Source of the DNA: Brachionus plicatilis
Lineage: Eukaryota; Rotifera; Eurotatoria; Ploima; Brachionidae
DNA length: 64,000 nt
Assembly (NCBI GenBank): GCA_010279815.1
Contig: QEOQ01000242.1
Coordinates: 360,475-424,474, forward strand
Direction: 5' to 3'
A model generated the notes under the pieces. It was not told the origin of the DNA, did not search any database, and saw only the letters and a program-made list of their open reading frames with translations. The position numbers were made by a program, and so were the translations under genes. Shown here in pieces: positions 9,530 through 19,295 of this stretch (position 1 is its first letter; each line of letters starts with the position of its first letter).

Positions 9530-10540
9530 AGTTTTTTAGTACCTCAAATTTATTAAAATTTACCTCAAATTTAATAAAAATTTTCTCAAATTTAATAAAA
9601 GACTATTTTTTTATTAAAAAAGTAGCAAAATATAAAAAAAGTATTCAAATAAAAAAAAATTACATCAATTTAAAAAAAAAGAAAGCAATTTCATTATAAA
9701 ACCGCAAAAAGTTAATACTCACCTCTAAAAATAAAAAAAATTAACAATTATCACAATAAAATATCTTTTTTTTTTCATAATTGAGCCACATTTTTCACAT
9801 GTTTTAGATTCATTATTTTGAGTAGATTCTTGATTGATGTTTTTTGTTTTTTTTGATTATTAGGCACAACTTCGGTTAAATCATCATCATCATAAGAGAT
9901 GCCTTTTGGATCTCCACCACCGCCAACTGAATCTGATGGTTGTATTATTAGAGCTGGTTTATTTTTTTCTGGGGCACCACGTTTACGATTCGGTTGAATT
10001 GATAAATCCATAGCAACAATGTCAAATGCACATTTTTTTAGCATTGCACAAATTGCAATTTGATGATTACACTTGTAATCCTTTTGCCAATCTGAACAAG
10101 TACACGTTGTTTCTCTCCAATTATTTATATTGATGGAAATACGATTTATACTAGATAAATGCTTTATCATAATATCAAATGTTGACCAACTTTTTGATGT
10201 CAATTTTTGCTCATATTCTATACTTCCTCTGAGAGAGTATTTTCTTGATCCAAACTCATTTTGAAGTTTTTTAATTTCGATTAATCAAAATATCAAATAC
10301 AATTCTTTTTATATAAAATTTTGAGGCTGAAAATTAATTAATTAGATGGATTTTTAATTAATTAGAGAGGTTTTAATCAATTAGATAGACATTTATATAA
10401 TTTGTTTGATTTTTTAATAAATAGGTATTTTTTTAATTAAAAGGGTTGGTTTCATTTTTTTTGACACTTTTATTAATATTTTGAGGTATTTTTTGACAAA
10501 TTAGAGGTAATTTTTAATAAATTTGAGGTATTAAAAAACC
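9530..10540 (-). mobile_element. MULE (Mutator-like) remnant with inverted ends
   Basis: The ends are inverted copies: GTTTTTTAGTACCTCAAATT at 9530 and, reading inward from the right, GTTTTTTAATACCTCAAATT ending near 10538. Both continue into further ACCTC-AAATTT iterations. Between them is the C-terminal part of a MULE transposase on the minus strand. No matching target duplication was found. The left end begins within 10-20 bp of the stop codon of the nucleotidyltransferase-like gene. Confidence 0.7.
9775..10260 (-). pseudogene. MULE transposase C-terminal fragment with SWIM zinc finger
   Basis: An open minus-strand frame from about 10260 down to the stop at 9775. It begins with a stretch like the linker before SWIM domains (GSRKYSLRGSIEYEQKL), then has the SWIM pattern CxC...CxH as CTCSDWQKDYKCNH, followed by a basic RKRGAPEKNKPAL tail typical of MULE transposase C-termini. 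The catalytic DDE part is absent, and stops appear upstream in all frames, so it is a dead fragment. Confidence 0.75.
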
Positions 10541-10679
10541 GATAGCCCTTTTTAAAACTTTGTTTTTAATTTTTAATTTATTGTGTTTATTTTTAACTTA
10601 TTTAAAACACAAAGGACTGGGTCAATATGGTCTTTTTTGTTTATACTTAATAAAATGATTAAAAATATATTTTAAATAA

Positions 10680-10920
10680 TTCATTTTTGGTAAATTGAAG
10701 TTGATTATCAAATAAAAGTTTTAAGCTTTAGATATAAAAAAATATAAATTTCAAAAGATTTTCAACAATAAATAACTTGATTAAGCATAATTTGTTTAAT
10801 ATTTAAAAAGAAAAAATTAAAATTAATCTGTGTCTCAAGTAAAATCTAATATAAATCAACATTTTAAAATACAAAATTTTACTTCGTTTCGCTTTAGTGT
10901 ATTTGTTACCCACACTTTAA
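10680..10920 (+). repeat. Partial copy of the GGCAAATTGAAGTT repeat family
   Basis: Parallels 39645-39890: a TTTTGGTAAATTGAAGTT start, a shared AT-rich middle, then ACAAAATTTTACTTCGTTTCG. Only the left part of the family consensus is present. Confidence 0.55.
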
Positions 10921-11006
10921 GCACTCACTAACTCGATGATCAACTCGTGTTTAATTCATAAATATAGAATACGTGACTATCTTATTAATTAACACGCATC
11001 GCAATA

Positions 11007-11040
11007 CTTCTAGAATCAGAATGGAATTCTATTCTAGAAG
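11007..11040. repeat. Short imperfect palindrome
   Basis: CTTCTAGAAT ... ATTCTAGAAG, 10-bp arms around a 14-nt centre, in the sequence just left of the MITE. Confidence 0.6.
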
Positions 11041-11098
11041 ATTCATTATCTGTAACGAGATACAGATGCCAATGCTGTAAATTAACCGTTCCCCAGAA

Positions 11099-11703
11099 GG
11101 TCAATAAGAAAATTCCCCACTTTTATTATTCCCCATTTAAAATTTTCCCCACAATATAGGCAGAGTAATAGAATAACTAATTGAAAAACATCTAAAGATT
11201 TTTTTATTAGATAAAAGTCGATTCATCAAGTAAAAATGCAAAAAATAATTAAATTATAAACTAACATTAACTGATTTAATATTTTTAACCTTATTTTGTA
11301 ATTGAACAGCATCAAAATCCTCAAGATTTTGATGCTGTTCAATTTTGATGATGAATTATATTTAACAAAAAAATTTAATTTTTCTATTTTTTATTATTTT
11401 ATATTCTTAAAAGCTATCACTTGGGGTACAAATTCGGAAATACCGACTTTATATTTTGAGTTCTCTTTTTCGGTTTTCAAAAATAGTCTTTTTATAGGAA
11501 GCAAAAAAAATAAAAGCTTGTTATTTATGAGTTTTGAATTCGGTCAATAAAGAATTTAATTTATTTTAATGTCATTTTTAATTAAAATAATTGATTGGTT
11601 ACATTTATTTTTACTGAGTGGGGAATATTACAAAGTGGGGAATTTTCTAAATGGGGAAATTTACAAATGAGGGAAAAAAAAGTGGGGAATTTTCTACTGA
11701 ATC
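11099..11703. mobile_element. MITE with 9-bp target duplication, inserted in the LINE
   Basis: Flanked by TCCCCAGAA at 11090-11098 and again at 11704-11712, a perfect 9-bp duplication. The ends (GGTCAATAAGAAAATTCCCC and, inverted, GATTCAGTAGAAAATTCCCC) carry iterated TTCCCCA blocks: ATTCCCCAC, TTCCCCATTT and TTTTCCCCAC on the left, with their complements on the right. A 9-bp duplication fits a MULE-type MITE (inference). No coding sequence belongs to it. Confidence 0.8.
11301..11343. repeat. Perfect hairpin, 19-bp arms
   Basis: ATTGAACAGCATCAAAATC, then CTCAA, then the exact reverse complement. It lies inside the MITE. Confidence 0.9.
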
Positions 11704-13150
11704 TCCCCAGAAAACGCTAACGCTCAAGCACCAAATGCGTTGTCATTTTGGATGTCTTCTCACCGAGCAGTCTCATAAAACACATTAACCGTCTCAATCC
11801 TCGTAAATAACCTGGTCAAGATTTCATTCACCCGTTCGTCATAATAAGCTGTACTAACGCATTCGCCGAAACTCTCAGCGTCATATTTGTTCAGTCTTTC
11901 ATCTCTGGTAAGACGCCTGAAATGTGGAAACGATCCTAAGTTACGCCTTTATTTAAGAAAGGTAGCAGAAGTCTAATAAGCAGTTAAAGGCCAATTTCGC
12001 TAACTGCACTGCCCTGTAAGATAATGGAACGAATCATAAGAGACGTCATGATGGAAATCCTCAGCAATAAATAATTGCACCTGAGCAGCATGTTTTTGTC
12101 CTGAACAAATCGACAACAGGATCAGTGAAGGTATCAATAACTGTTGGAATGTGTTGGTGGTTTTCTTGGATTTTTCCAAAGCTTTTGATAAAGTGTGCCA
12201 CGAGTCTCTCTGTACTAAAGTGGCTGCTTACGGCTTCGAGGTGCGCTTTGTTAACTCGATCAGAGACTTCCTTTTCACGGAAGACAGCAAGCTTAATGCA
12301 ACCATCCGCAATGTTAACGACCTGGAATTGCTTCAACGGGATCTTGAGGCACTAACTGAGTGGTCCACAACTTGGCAGAAGCTGTTCAATACTAAAAAAT
12401 ACAATGTAATGGAATTAAGCAGATCCGGCCAGAACAAAAACTCGGACATAGACCTCTGAATGAGTGTGACAAGGTCAGTACTCAATCAAACTAGTATTGA
12501 AAAAGATCTGGGAGTTACCTTTGCGAGCTATCTCAAGTTCTCCAGGCATATAAAAGCCCAATCTACTAAGGCCATCTCCATCATTGGACAGATAAGACTA
12601 ACGTTTAAATTCTGGACCAACGCCACCTTCAAACATACTGCGCATATGTCAGGCCCCATTTGGAGCATGCAGCAGTGGCTTGGTGTCCCTACACTACCCA
12701 AGGACAGCAACATTCCTGAAAAAGTGCAAAGAACAGCAACAAAACTTGTTCCGTGAATTCGTAACTTCAGAAAGCGATTACCTTTCCATCTTGGGTTTGC
12801 CCACTCTGAACGAACGCAGGACAATAGGAGACATGATTAAAATGTTTGAGATTAGAAAAGGCTTAAGTAGCGTAGTTTGGTTCAGACCTCCCTCGCATTG
12901 CAGCTCGCTTTTCAAACTCGGACCAGGCCAGGGTATTATTAGCTTTTTCACAAGTGGAAACAGCCTACCTGAGACAGTATTCCAGCGGACATTGGGTCCC
13001 GGGCCCCAGTGTTACTATTCCTTAATGACCGCCGAGACAGCAGCGCCGTCTTCACTGCAAGTATCAAGAAGATCTTTACAACAACTATTCTCTAAGGTCA
13101 ATGCAAAGCAGCTACCATAGACGGCCTCCGTAGTAAGTCGTCTTCGCATG
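11704..13150 (+). pseudogene. Decayed LINE (CR1/L2-like) reverse transcriptase
   Basis: Pieces of one reverse transcriptase occur in order on the plus strand in changing frames. They are the fingers region (TPLFKKGSRSLIS, RPISLTALPCKIMERIIRD, about 11940-12045), the catalytic strand (FLDFSKAFDKV, 12160), then a jump to LFTEDSKL (about 12271), where the conserved F/YADD box should be. The thumb-like part is at 12310-12440 and a C-terminal segment (ILGLPTLNERRTIGDMIK) at about 12790-12845. The catalytic Asp pair is changed to T-E-D, about 60 residues before it are deleted, and several frameshifts are present. It is clearly GC-richer than the surroundings. The left flank of the MITE (before 11090) may hold more of the same LINE. 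Confidence 0.8.
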
Positions 13151-13802
13151 CCTGCTTGCTCTAGCTTATTATAATTATAAAAAACGAACACCATCCTTTA
13201 AAAAATATATTATTATTTTACATTATATTTAAATTTAATTATTGCAATAAACTATTTAACAACTGTCCTTGTTATTCTTCCAGTCACAACTTGGTATGAG
13301 CGATAGAAAAAATAATTGATCAATGGAGAAGTATATGAAGCTATTAAAATAAGATAAATTAAAGATTTCCATTTTGGTACCAATTTAAGGCAAAAAATCG
13401 TTGGATGCTTGGAAAGGAGAGGAACAGAAAGGAGTAATCTTGGCTTAGGCTATATGCGAGATTCTTGATCACAGAAAACGATGAACTTGAAGAATTATCC
13501 GAAGAAGCTTTTAATGGTTGTGTTATAAATCTTAATAAAACAATATGTTCCTTCCGGATCTGTTAGGATCTGGTGGTTCGCAGATATAACACAAATATAA
13601 AAACAATTATACATTGATATTACTTTTATTAATTAATATTAGCTTTATTAATTAAATAGCCACTTCTGGCCTCAACAACTAATAAAGAAAAAGGAGAAAA
13701 AAATGAACAAAATAATTTCAGAGTATATCCTCTTCTCGCACCTGTCTAATTTTTTACACTTGTTAAATACTAACGACTTGCTAAGCACATGAGATTAGAG
13801 TA
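13151..13802. other. Non-coding, possibly part of an LTR split by the Tigger element
   Basis: No coding frame. The stretch TGTTAGGATC (about 13558) up to the Tigger insertion could be the outer part of a retrotransposon LTR whose inner part continues at 16671-16748. No second LTR copy was found to prove it. Confidence 0.3.
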
Positions 13803-14247
13803 CAGTATACCCTTTTTAATCGGAATCATCTTTATCGGATTAAAATGACATTGAACCAAAATCAAGTATTTTATACCCCCTTTCCAGTTACCAATAATGA
13901 AAAAAACTTTTTTAATCGGAACAATAAAGTTCGGTCTATTCTGACATCCGAACAAAATTTTTTAAAAACATACACTATAAAAAACGGAGGGAGTTGAACA
14001 AAACATATAAAATGTGAAACTCTAAAATTAAAACATAAACAAAATTTTCTAATTTTAAAATACTGAAAGAGAGAATTAAAACATAAAAGTAGTAATAATT
14101 TTTTAAAACAGTTAATAAAACATATACTAAAATTTTTATTTCTATTTTTTGCAAATTTTTCTAAAAGAGTGCATCAAACAAAATTTATTAAAAAGAGAGA
14201 CTAAAACATAAATTATTTTTTTTTACAAAATTTTTTAGATATTAAAA

Positions 14248-15955
14248 ATGAGAACAAAAATTGATTGGCTATTTTTGACAAGACTCAACTCTAACGTAGA
14301 ACTTGAATTCTTCATGAAACAGTTTCCTAAAGCAACGTCTGCCCACGGAAATTTAAATAAATGTTCAATTTGTCCTGACAATATCGATGGCCACAAAATG
14401 AGAGTTTTGTATCCATATTGTTCATGCTCAACCGAATGTTCGACTCGATATCTAATAAACAAATGCTTGAGCAGTAGTCAAGTGGTAGTCAAAGGAATAA
14501 ACTTGCATGCCCCGTCGCAAACAATCGAAAGTCAAGAGAACATAATAGAAAAAAAGGGTATATCTGAAAAGTTTAAGGAAGCTATCGAAAAGATAATCTA
14601 TCGTAACATAACAAAACCATATTCAATTTATCAAATGCTTTTACTCGATTATGGAGATGACACGACAATTCCAAAATTGACTCAAGTACAAAACTACATG
14701 AAGTATCGACGTTACAAAAAAGGTGATGTAAACAGTATTGATGAGTTAGTTGAATTTGTTACTCCAAAATTAATTACAAATATTGATATTGAAAAATTTG
14801 CAAAAGACGAACCGTTTTATTTTTGTAATGAAATTTTTGAAGGTAGGGAAGAACAACATTTTCATCTGGGTATTACAAGTCGTACACTTCTATTAAATGT
14901 TCAAAATGGATGTGTATTTCATTTCGATTGTACCTACAAAATTGTTAAATATGGTTTTCCGGTGATAGTGTTTGGCTGTACAGACATCAGACGTAAATTG
15001 TACCCAATTTGTTATTTTGTTACGTCGCAAGAACAGGAATGTGACTATAATGTGTTTTGGGGTTCATTAATAGAAATAATGAGCTTAATTAAAATCGATT
15101 TGGTTAATACAATTGAATACATTTGTATTGACGCTGTACGTGCGAGTGCAAATAGCATAAATAAAATGTTAATCAACACTAAAATTATCATGTGTTGGTA
15201 TCATTTAAAAGCAAACGTGAGTTTTTTTTTTGTTTTTTTTTACAGGTTAATTGATTAATTAATTAATTATTATTTTAGATAAACAAAAACGCAATAAAAA
15301 TCCCAAAGATTTTTCAAGAGTCAATTGTCAACGATATTATCCATTTACGATGCACAAAAATTCAATCATCTTTTGAATTTAAAAAAAAGCGTATGTTAAA
15401 CAAATGGAAACGGATGCCTTATATAAAAACTTTTTTAAATTATTTCACAAAGCAGTGGATCGACTCACCGTTTTCAATTTGGCAACTTTTTCAAACGATG
15501 ACTAATTGTCCTTTAGAATCGTATAATGGTAAGATTAAAAATTTTTTTACCAATCGAATGAAATACAATCTCTTGCCTGTATTTCAGTTATTTGAAAAAG
15601 TTGTCAAGTTAGAATCTAGAGTTGCTTTAACTTTACAAATTCCAGAGTCAGCTATAGCCAAAATAACAGTCAAAAAAGAGGCTAAAAAATATCTGGATTC
15701 AATCAAAAGTTTAGGAGAAAATGATGGTATTTGTGTCATGACAAACATAAAGTTCAAATAAACCCAGAATGTTTCTGTACAGATTGTACCAAATGTACAT
15801 GCAGCAAATTTTTAGATGCAGCAGTTTGTATGCATTTAGTTGGCTGTTGTTTTTTGGATTCAATAGATTTTCCTGGAATAAGAACAAAAAAATTTGTCAA
15901 TAAATCTACTTCAAAAAAAAGAAAAGCTGGTCCATGGTACGAAAAAGATTAATTT
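14248..15955 (+). pseudogene. MULE transposase, one intron, one frameshift
   Basis: Exon 1 is 14248-15216 (323 codons from ATG). A 62-bp intron 15217-15278 (GTGAGT...TTTTAG) follows, then exon 2 from 15279. The N-terminal part has a Cys/His cluster (CSICPDNIDGHK, YCSCSTECSTRY) that may bind zinc and DNA. The MULE catalytic domain is seen as FHFDCTYKI (first Asp), YICIDAVRASANS (second Asp) and CWYHLKANV. The C-terminal SWIM finger reads CTCSKFLDAAVCMH near 15795-15835. The catalytic frame stops at 15761, while the SWIM part continues in another frame from about 15731 to a stop at 15953-15955. A single-base indel near 15730 therefore breaks an otherwise intact gene. It is a recently dead copy, or a sequencing error. 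Confidence 0.85.
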
Positions 15956-15956
15956 T

Positions 15957-16065
15957 ATTTTTGTAACTTTTTTGGTAAATTTAGACTAAAATGTAATATT
16001 TTTTTTTTATGTTTTTGTAACTTTTTTGGTAAATTTAGACTAAAATGTAATATTTTTTTTTATGT
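15957..16065 (+). repeat. Tandem duplication, ~54-bp unit, two copies
   Basis: The unit TTGTAACTTTTTTGGTAAAT...GTAATATTTTTTTTTATG occurs twice in a row in the 3' part of the MULE, differing only in poly-T length. Confidence 0.9.
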
Positions 16066-16290
16066 TTTATTAACTGAAATTAGAAATTATTTTATGTTTT
16101 GATTCACTTTTATGGAAAATAAATTTATTTTTATGCTACGTTCTCTTTTTTTATGTTTTATTCACATTTTATATGTTTTAATCAACCTTGTCCATAAAAA
16201 ACATGCATATTTATTTTTTTGTTCGAAATTTTTTCTGATGACATTTTATTTCACTCCTTATAGTCAATTAATGAATAAAAGAAAAAATAA

Positions 16291-16464
16291 ATGACCAAAA
16301 GTTCAGATAACGGTTCAGCTAAAACATTGAAATCTTATTGTGAGCTATCAAAATGTTCTGAAAATCCGATTGATATGTTAGGCAGTTTAATAAAGAGTCT
16401 TTCTAATCTAGGAATTGATAATTTAAGACAACGATCAGTTGTAGACTATTTTAAAAAAGTTTAA
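16291..16464 (+). pseudogene. Tigger transposase C-terminal tail with PIP-box-like motif
   Basis: A 57-codon frame (ATG 16291, TAA 16462-16464) in the Tigger remnant, just right of the nested MULE. It ends QRSVVDYFKKV. QRSVVDYF fits the PCNA-interacting pattern Q-x-x-hydrophobic-x-x-aromatic-aromatic, followed by basic residues. Pogo-type transposases are known to end in such motifs (family knowledge). The preceding segment (ENPIDMLGSLIKSLSNLGID) looks like the helical tail of Tigger transposases. The rest of the transposase is deleted, so this is probably a remnant, but the frame is intact. Confidence 0.55.
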
Positions 16465-16668
16465 TTTGTTTTTTTTATTCGATGATTTAATTAATTGCTA
16501 TAAAATAGTATTCTTCTTTTTCGTTTTTAATCCAATTTTTATTCAATGATTAAAAAATAAATGATGTTAAGTAATATATTTAAAAAAAAAAAATTTTTTA
16601 ACCCGAAGAAATCAATCGAAACTTGAATTTTTTATTCCCAAAATGTTCCGATTAAAGAGGGTGTACTG

Positions 16669-16980
16669 TATTGTACTGTGAAACTATTGACTTACACTTA
16701 CGATGTAAAGAGTCAGTATTGTAGTTATTGAGAGAACTGCAACATACCTTCACCCCAAAAGACAAGGATTTAACACAATAAGGAAACTCTCAAACAAAAA
16801 TAAAAATAAAAACAAAAATACACAAACAAACGGATTTTCTGTTTATCCCTACGACTCGTAAATTTCCAACACTTCTTGTAGGCTCTCCACCGTGACCTTC
16901 AGTTAACGGATTGTCCTCTTGGCCTTGTCGAGCGCTTCTTCCAGATTCTTTGAATCTTCTCTCTTTGACGGCATTTTAAT
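16669..16980 (-). mobile_element. Probable LTR retrotransposon remnant (LTR edge, polypurine tract, short gag start)
   Basis: On the minus strand GGGGTGAAGGTATGTTGCAG (near 16745-16765) has the same layout as the first LTR element: purine tract, TA, then TGTT. A gag-like start lies at 16974 (MPSKREDSKNLEEALDKAKR), a charged helical segment with an in-frame stop after 23 codons that reads on as LKVTVESLQEVLEIYES. The Tigger element at 13803-16668 would then sit inside its 3' LTR. No second LTR was found, so this is tentative. Confidence 0.35.
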
Positions 16981-16999
16981 TTTAATTTTATTTTAACTA

Positions 17000-17639
17000 T
17001 TTTTCAAATGTTTGTTACCCTGAATAATCACTTATTCATCAGCTTGTCAACTGATGCACAAAGAAAAGTAATAATTATACTTGTCACTAATCTCAGAAGT
17101 TAGATGCTTCGAAATGCTAACATATACATTAAGTATTAAGCTCACATCTCGACTTAATTATAAGCTCGTGTTGTTGACACGAACATCTAAGATTTCATTT
17201 CATTAAGCTTTAATTTTTGCAATCTCTTGAAAAAGCTTTGTATAGCTTTGTTCAATTTAAGTAATTGTTCATTAGCCAATTTAAATGCGTTTACAGACCA
17301 GATTATTTAGTTTGATGGTTAGTTTTTTTGATAAACTAAGTCCCCTAATATAAATTTGATAAGCTTTATTTTTGGTTGCATTAGTTATGATTGCATTAAC
17401 TACACAATTTTCATTTTCTTCACTTAACAAAAATTCTATTTTTGTATCCTTAAGTAACATAAAAAAATGAATAATAAAAAAGAAGACTTAATTAATTTTT
17501 TCAGCTCGTCTTTATCTAGCTTATCATTTATTTATCATATATTTTTCATGTATATTCAACACTTGATATTTTCTTATATAGATGATGAAACGAGTGGCAA
17601 GGGTTTGGAATATCGTATGTAAAAGAAATAATTTCGATA
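17000..17639. other. Non-coding DNA
   Basis: No convincing ORF. It might contain the 5' LTR of the preceding remnant, but I found no sequence match to support that. Confidence 0.4.
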
Positions 17640-18002
17640 AACTCCTCAAAATATGATGCAAAAAAATAAAAAGAGTTTTAAATTTGTCTTATGCAAAAAA
17701 TATTTCGGCGTCCATAGGGGTATGAAATTAAAACAAACTGACAAACTCTTCTGCTGCTTTATTATTAGCAGATAAACTTTCACCATGTGCTTTGTTAGAT
17801 TTGATACCGTATCTAGCACAAAATTTTTGGACTTAGCCAAGTGAGCCCTTAAAAGGCTTCATGTTCGGGTCTTTGGCGTTCATTTTTTCAATGATTTGTT
17901 CCTTTTGAACAAATCCAAAACAACTCTTTTACGTTTTGGAGAAGGAGTTGCCTCTTCTCCTTGAGGTCGTAGAGTTTTTTTAGCTTGGTTGGCAAGATAC
18001 AT
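17640..18002 (-). pseudogene. Decayed pogo/CENP-B-type transposase
   Basis: The minus strand starts MYLANQAKKTLRPQGEEATP then SPKRKRVVLDL (18002 downward), which resembles the start of a Tigger helix-turn-helix. After a frameshift it continues with CENP-B/Tigger second-domain hallmarks: KMNAKDPNMKPFKGSLG, FCARYGIKSNKAHGESLSAN, AAEEFVSLF. Stops and frameshifts break it at least twice. Confidence 0.65.
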
Positions 18003-18266
18003 TTTTAATACAATTGATTTGAGATTGATCCAAGTTAAGGTTTCTTTATATATTAAGGGTATTTTAAATTATCAGTAAAGTATTTCCGGGGATCAAAAAA
18101 TTAATGATAGGAAGAGGCAAGATTAGAGATTTTTTGAAAGAAGGTGTTAATCATTCAAAATCAATTAGTATTAATAAAGTTTGCGCGTCTGTTCTAATCT
18201 TTTTTAGGCCGAATCAACAAGATCGTTACTATTTTTCAAAATTATGGTTAATCGAATTTATTGATA

Positions 18267-19101
18267 CAGTCGATCCTCCGTATAACGAACCCCCATATAA
18301 CGAACTCTTCTATATTACGAATATGAATCCAGGAACCGATTTTTTATAAAGGAAAAAGATTGCTAATTTTCTTTGATACAACGAACCTCTTTATAACGAA
18401 ATCCCGATATAACGAACTAAGAAAAAAAAACGAGTAATACTTTTCTTAAGAAAAAAACCTTTATATAACGAATTTAAAAAAAATGACATTCGTTATTTAA
18501 CACATCTTGAGTGAATTCAATGTAAATTGAGCGGAATTTTATTTTCGTTTTACTTTTTTTTTAATTGGATATAAATAAAATTATAATAGATTATTCAATC
18601 TTTCACTACAAAATTGCGATATTTTTTCATATTTTTAACCAATAAAATTTTATATTGATTTCTAAAATTTCGCTCGATTCACTCACTATGACCTTGATAC
18701 TAAAAAAAGGTAAATAAATACTTGACAATTACTAATTATTGTTTATCTAAAATTTCTAATTGATAAAAATGAATGAAAAACAAGTTTGCAAAAAGAGAAA
18801 ATGTATATCTCTTGAAGTCAAGATAGATATTATAAAAAAGCATACTGAGCAAAAAATAACCACTTCAAAGTTGGCCAAAGAATACAACGTTAATGCTTCT
18901 ACAATTTCTACTATTTTTTTCAAAAAAATTAACTATTTGTTTTATTTCGCATTTTTTATCATAGATTTTTTTATCAATAAAATTTGGTTTAAAAATTTTT
19001 TGGTCCCTATCATTTTATATGGGAATTTCGATATAACGAAATTCGATATAACGAATATCGAATTTTCCGCCCAAGTAGTTCGTTATACCGAGGATTGACT
19101 G
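18267..19101 (+). mobile_element. Tigger-like element, internally deleted, with HTH remnant
   Basis: Inverted ends CAGTCGATCCTCCGTATAAC and CAGTCAATCCTCGGTATAAC are flanked by TA on both sides (18265-18266, 19102-19103). Near both ends the motif TATAACGAA recurs many times (18280-18475 and 19025-19085), like an array of transposase binding sites. The length is 835 bp, too short for a whole transposase. Confidence 0.85.
18769..18924 (+). pseudogene. Tigger/pogo N-terminal helix-turn-helix fragment
   Basis: ATG at 18769. The first about 50 codons encode KRKCISLEVKIDIIKKHTEQ and TSKLAKEYNVNASTISTI, the pipsqueak/CENP-B-like N-terminal DNA-binding fold of pogo transposases. Homology then stops abruptly in AT-rich sequence. 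The DDE core has been deleted. Confidence 0.75.
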
Positions 19102-19295
19102 TATTAATAAATAAAGTATTTAAAAATGATTCCTTTATTTAAAAAAAAAAACAACACAACCACTAAAACCTCATAGGTAAAAAATATATCACAAATAAGA
19201 AAAATTACATCATTAATTTAGAAGAAATTTAAAAAAAATTCAAAAAAAATTAATAGAAAAACACAATCAATTTATAAAATTGAAAAAAAAAAATT

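Larger units (their letters stand above)
13986..16193 (+). mobile_element. MULE DNA transposon nested in the Tigger element
   Basis: A perfect 9-bp target duplication ATAAAAAAC occurs at 13977-13985 and 16194-16202. Terminal inverted repeats are GGAGGGAGTTGAACAAAACA and GGACAAGGTTGATTAAAACA, both followed by TATAAAATGTGAA. The 2.2-kb element holds one spliced transposase gene (14248-15955). Element size, duplication length and transposase type agree with the Mutator superfamily. Confidence 0.9.
13803..16668 (+). mobile_element. Tigger/pogo-like element split by a MULE
   Basis: Ends are CAGTATACCCTTTTTAATCG and, inverted, CAGTACACCCTCTTTAATCG. Both are flanked by TA (13801-13802 and 16669-16670), the target duplication of Tc1/mariner/pogo elements. 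Removing the nested MULE (13986-16193) leaves about 650 bp, so this is an internally deleted copy. Its only coding remnant is the small ORF at 16291-16464. Confidence 0.8.

Noticed and set aside
14235..14462. Minus-strand ORF of 75 codons.
   Set aside because: Antisense shadow of the MULE transposase N-terminus.
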